Positions 22,133-22,574 of a stretch of DNA of 22,574 nt are shown piece by piece. Position 1 is the stretch's first letter. Each line of letters starts with the position of its first letter. The notes under the pieces were generated by a model. The model saw only the letters and a list, made by a program, of their open reading frames with translations. It had not been told where the DNA came from and made no database searches. Origin of the DNA: a virus; IMG/VR virus record IMGVR_UViG_3300012954_000094, positions 1-22,574 of that record; one strand, written 5' to 3'. Made by a program: the position numbers and the translations under genes.

Positions 22133-22574
22133 TCAGAACGAACCACCGTCGATTGTGATGTTCTCCAGTGAGCGAGTCGTGCCGGAGCAGGAGATCACTT
22201 GAGATTGACCAGCACAATCATTCAGGAACAGGGAACCAACTTCCAAACCGCCGTAGGCGCTAGGAGTCATAACACCGGAGGTCTCAGAAGCTTCGCTTGC
22301 GAGGACGAAGCGAGCAGCAGAGTCATCCCAGTAGATTGCTGCCTTCTTGGCAGATCCACTGTAGTAGTTCATCACGATACCAACGTCTTTGTTGGTGTCG
22401 CCGCTCAGAGCACCGCCGTCAACCTTCTGCAGTTCAAGCAGAACGTCTTCGATGGTGGTGTTGGTGGTGTTGATCTGGGTAGTAGAACCTTCAACAACCA
22501 GGTCACCACTGACGGTCATGTTACCGGATGCAGTGATCGCACCCGTAACCGCGAGGGTAGAACCGTTGTAGGTC
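22133..22574 (-). CDS. C-terminal end of a fibre-like structural protein (cut by window edge)
   Basis: The frame is open from the right edge and ends at 22133, giving at least 147 residues; an internal Met at 22519 is not the start because the frame continues upstream in the same style (TYNGSTLAVTGAITASGN). The part VSGDLVVEGSTTQINTTNTT followed by IEDVLLELQ is a motif common to phage fibres and other long structural proteins, and the ending LENITIDGGSF is also of this type. Position beside the small helical gene and the terminator marks the end of a structural transcription unit. The N-terminal part and total length are unknown. Confidence 0.82.
   Translation of the reverse strand, partial: TYNGSTLAVTGAITASGNMTVSGDLVVEGSTTQINTTNTTIEDVLLELQKVDGGALSGDTNKDVGIVMNYYSGSAKKAAIYWDDSAARFVLASEASETSGVMTPSAYGGLEVGSLFLNDCAGQSQVISCSGTTRSLENITIDGGSF

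Noticed and set aside
1-22574. tRNA genes, CRISPR arrays, insertion sequences, photosynthesis genes
   Set aside because: Looked for because cyanophages often carry tRNAs and psbA/hli genes, but none was found in the gaps or frames of this window.

Overview
The window is part of a T4-like myovirus genome of the marine cyanophage type (Prochlorococcus/Synechococcus phages). The evidence is a complete, collinear T4 head-neck-tail block on the minus strand, read right to left: fibre-like protein, gp13, gp14, gp15, gp16, a basic protein, gp17, gp18, gp19, gp20, a gp67-like protein, an unassigned protein, gp21, gp22 and the N-terminal 370 codons of gp23. The portal, capsid and small-terminase sequences look like cyanophage versions. 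These are family recognitions from the protein sequence, not database results.

Region 1 (1-15668, minus) is the structural and packaging module. Genes are packed with 1-4 bp overlaps (TAATG, ATGA). Several junctions carry T4 late-promoter-like octamers (TATAAATA, GATAAATA, CTAAATAN), often sharing bases with the stop codon of the preceding gene. gp17 and gp16 make the terminase, gp20 the portal, gp67/gp22 the scaffold, gp21 the maturation protease, gp23 the capsid, gp13-15 the neck and tail completion proteins, and gp18/gp19 the sheath and tube. A strongly basic protein between gp16 and gp17 ends in a sequence resembling the T4 capsid-targeting peptide, so it may be an internal head protein.

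Region 2 (15669-21860) is an accessory island breaking the minus-strand block. A divergent control region with two short palindromes leads into plus-strand genes: a P-loop protein (copy A), a DUF2061-type membrane protein with an early sigma-70-like promoter, and a TRAP-transporter DctP-like binding protein that has no signal peptide, followed by a clear terminator. Next come an asparagine-synthetase-like ATP-pyrophosphatase lacking the glutaminase domain, a convergent sulfotransferase, a second P-loop protein (copy B, a paralogue of A) whose start codon overlaps that of the sulfotransferase, then a ferritin-like di-iron protein and a SAM methyltransferase on the minus strand. The sulfotransferase and methyltransferase genes are visibly AT-rich, suggesting later acquisition. 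An amide/adenylate-forming enzyme, a sulfotransferase and a methyltransferase together suggest modification of a small molecule or surface glycan, but no substrate can be read from the sequence.

Region 3 (21860-22574, minus) returns to structural-type genes: a small helical protein, a strong terminator, and the C-terminal end of a fibre-like protein running off the right edge. I saw no tRNA, CRISPR array or insertion sequence, and no gene-free stretch over 300 bases.
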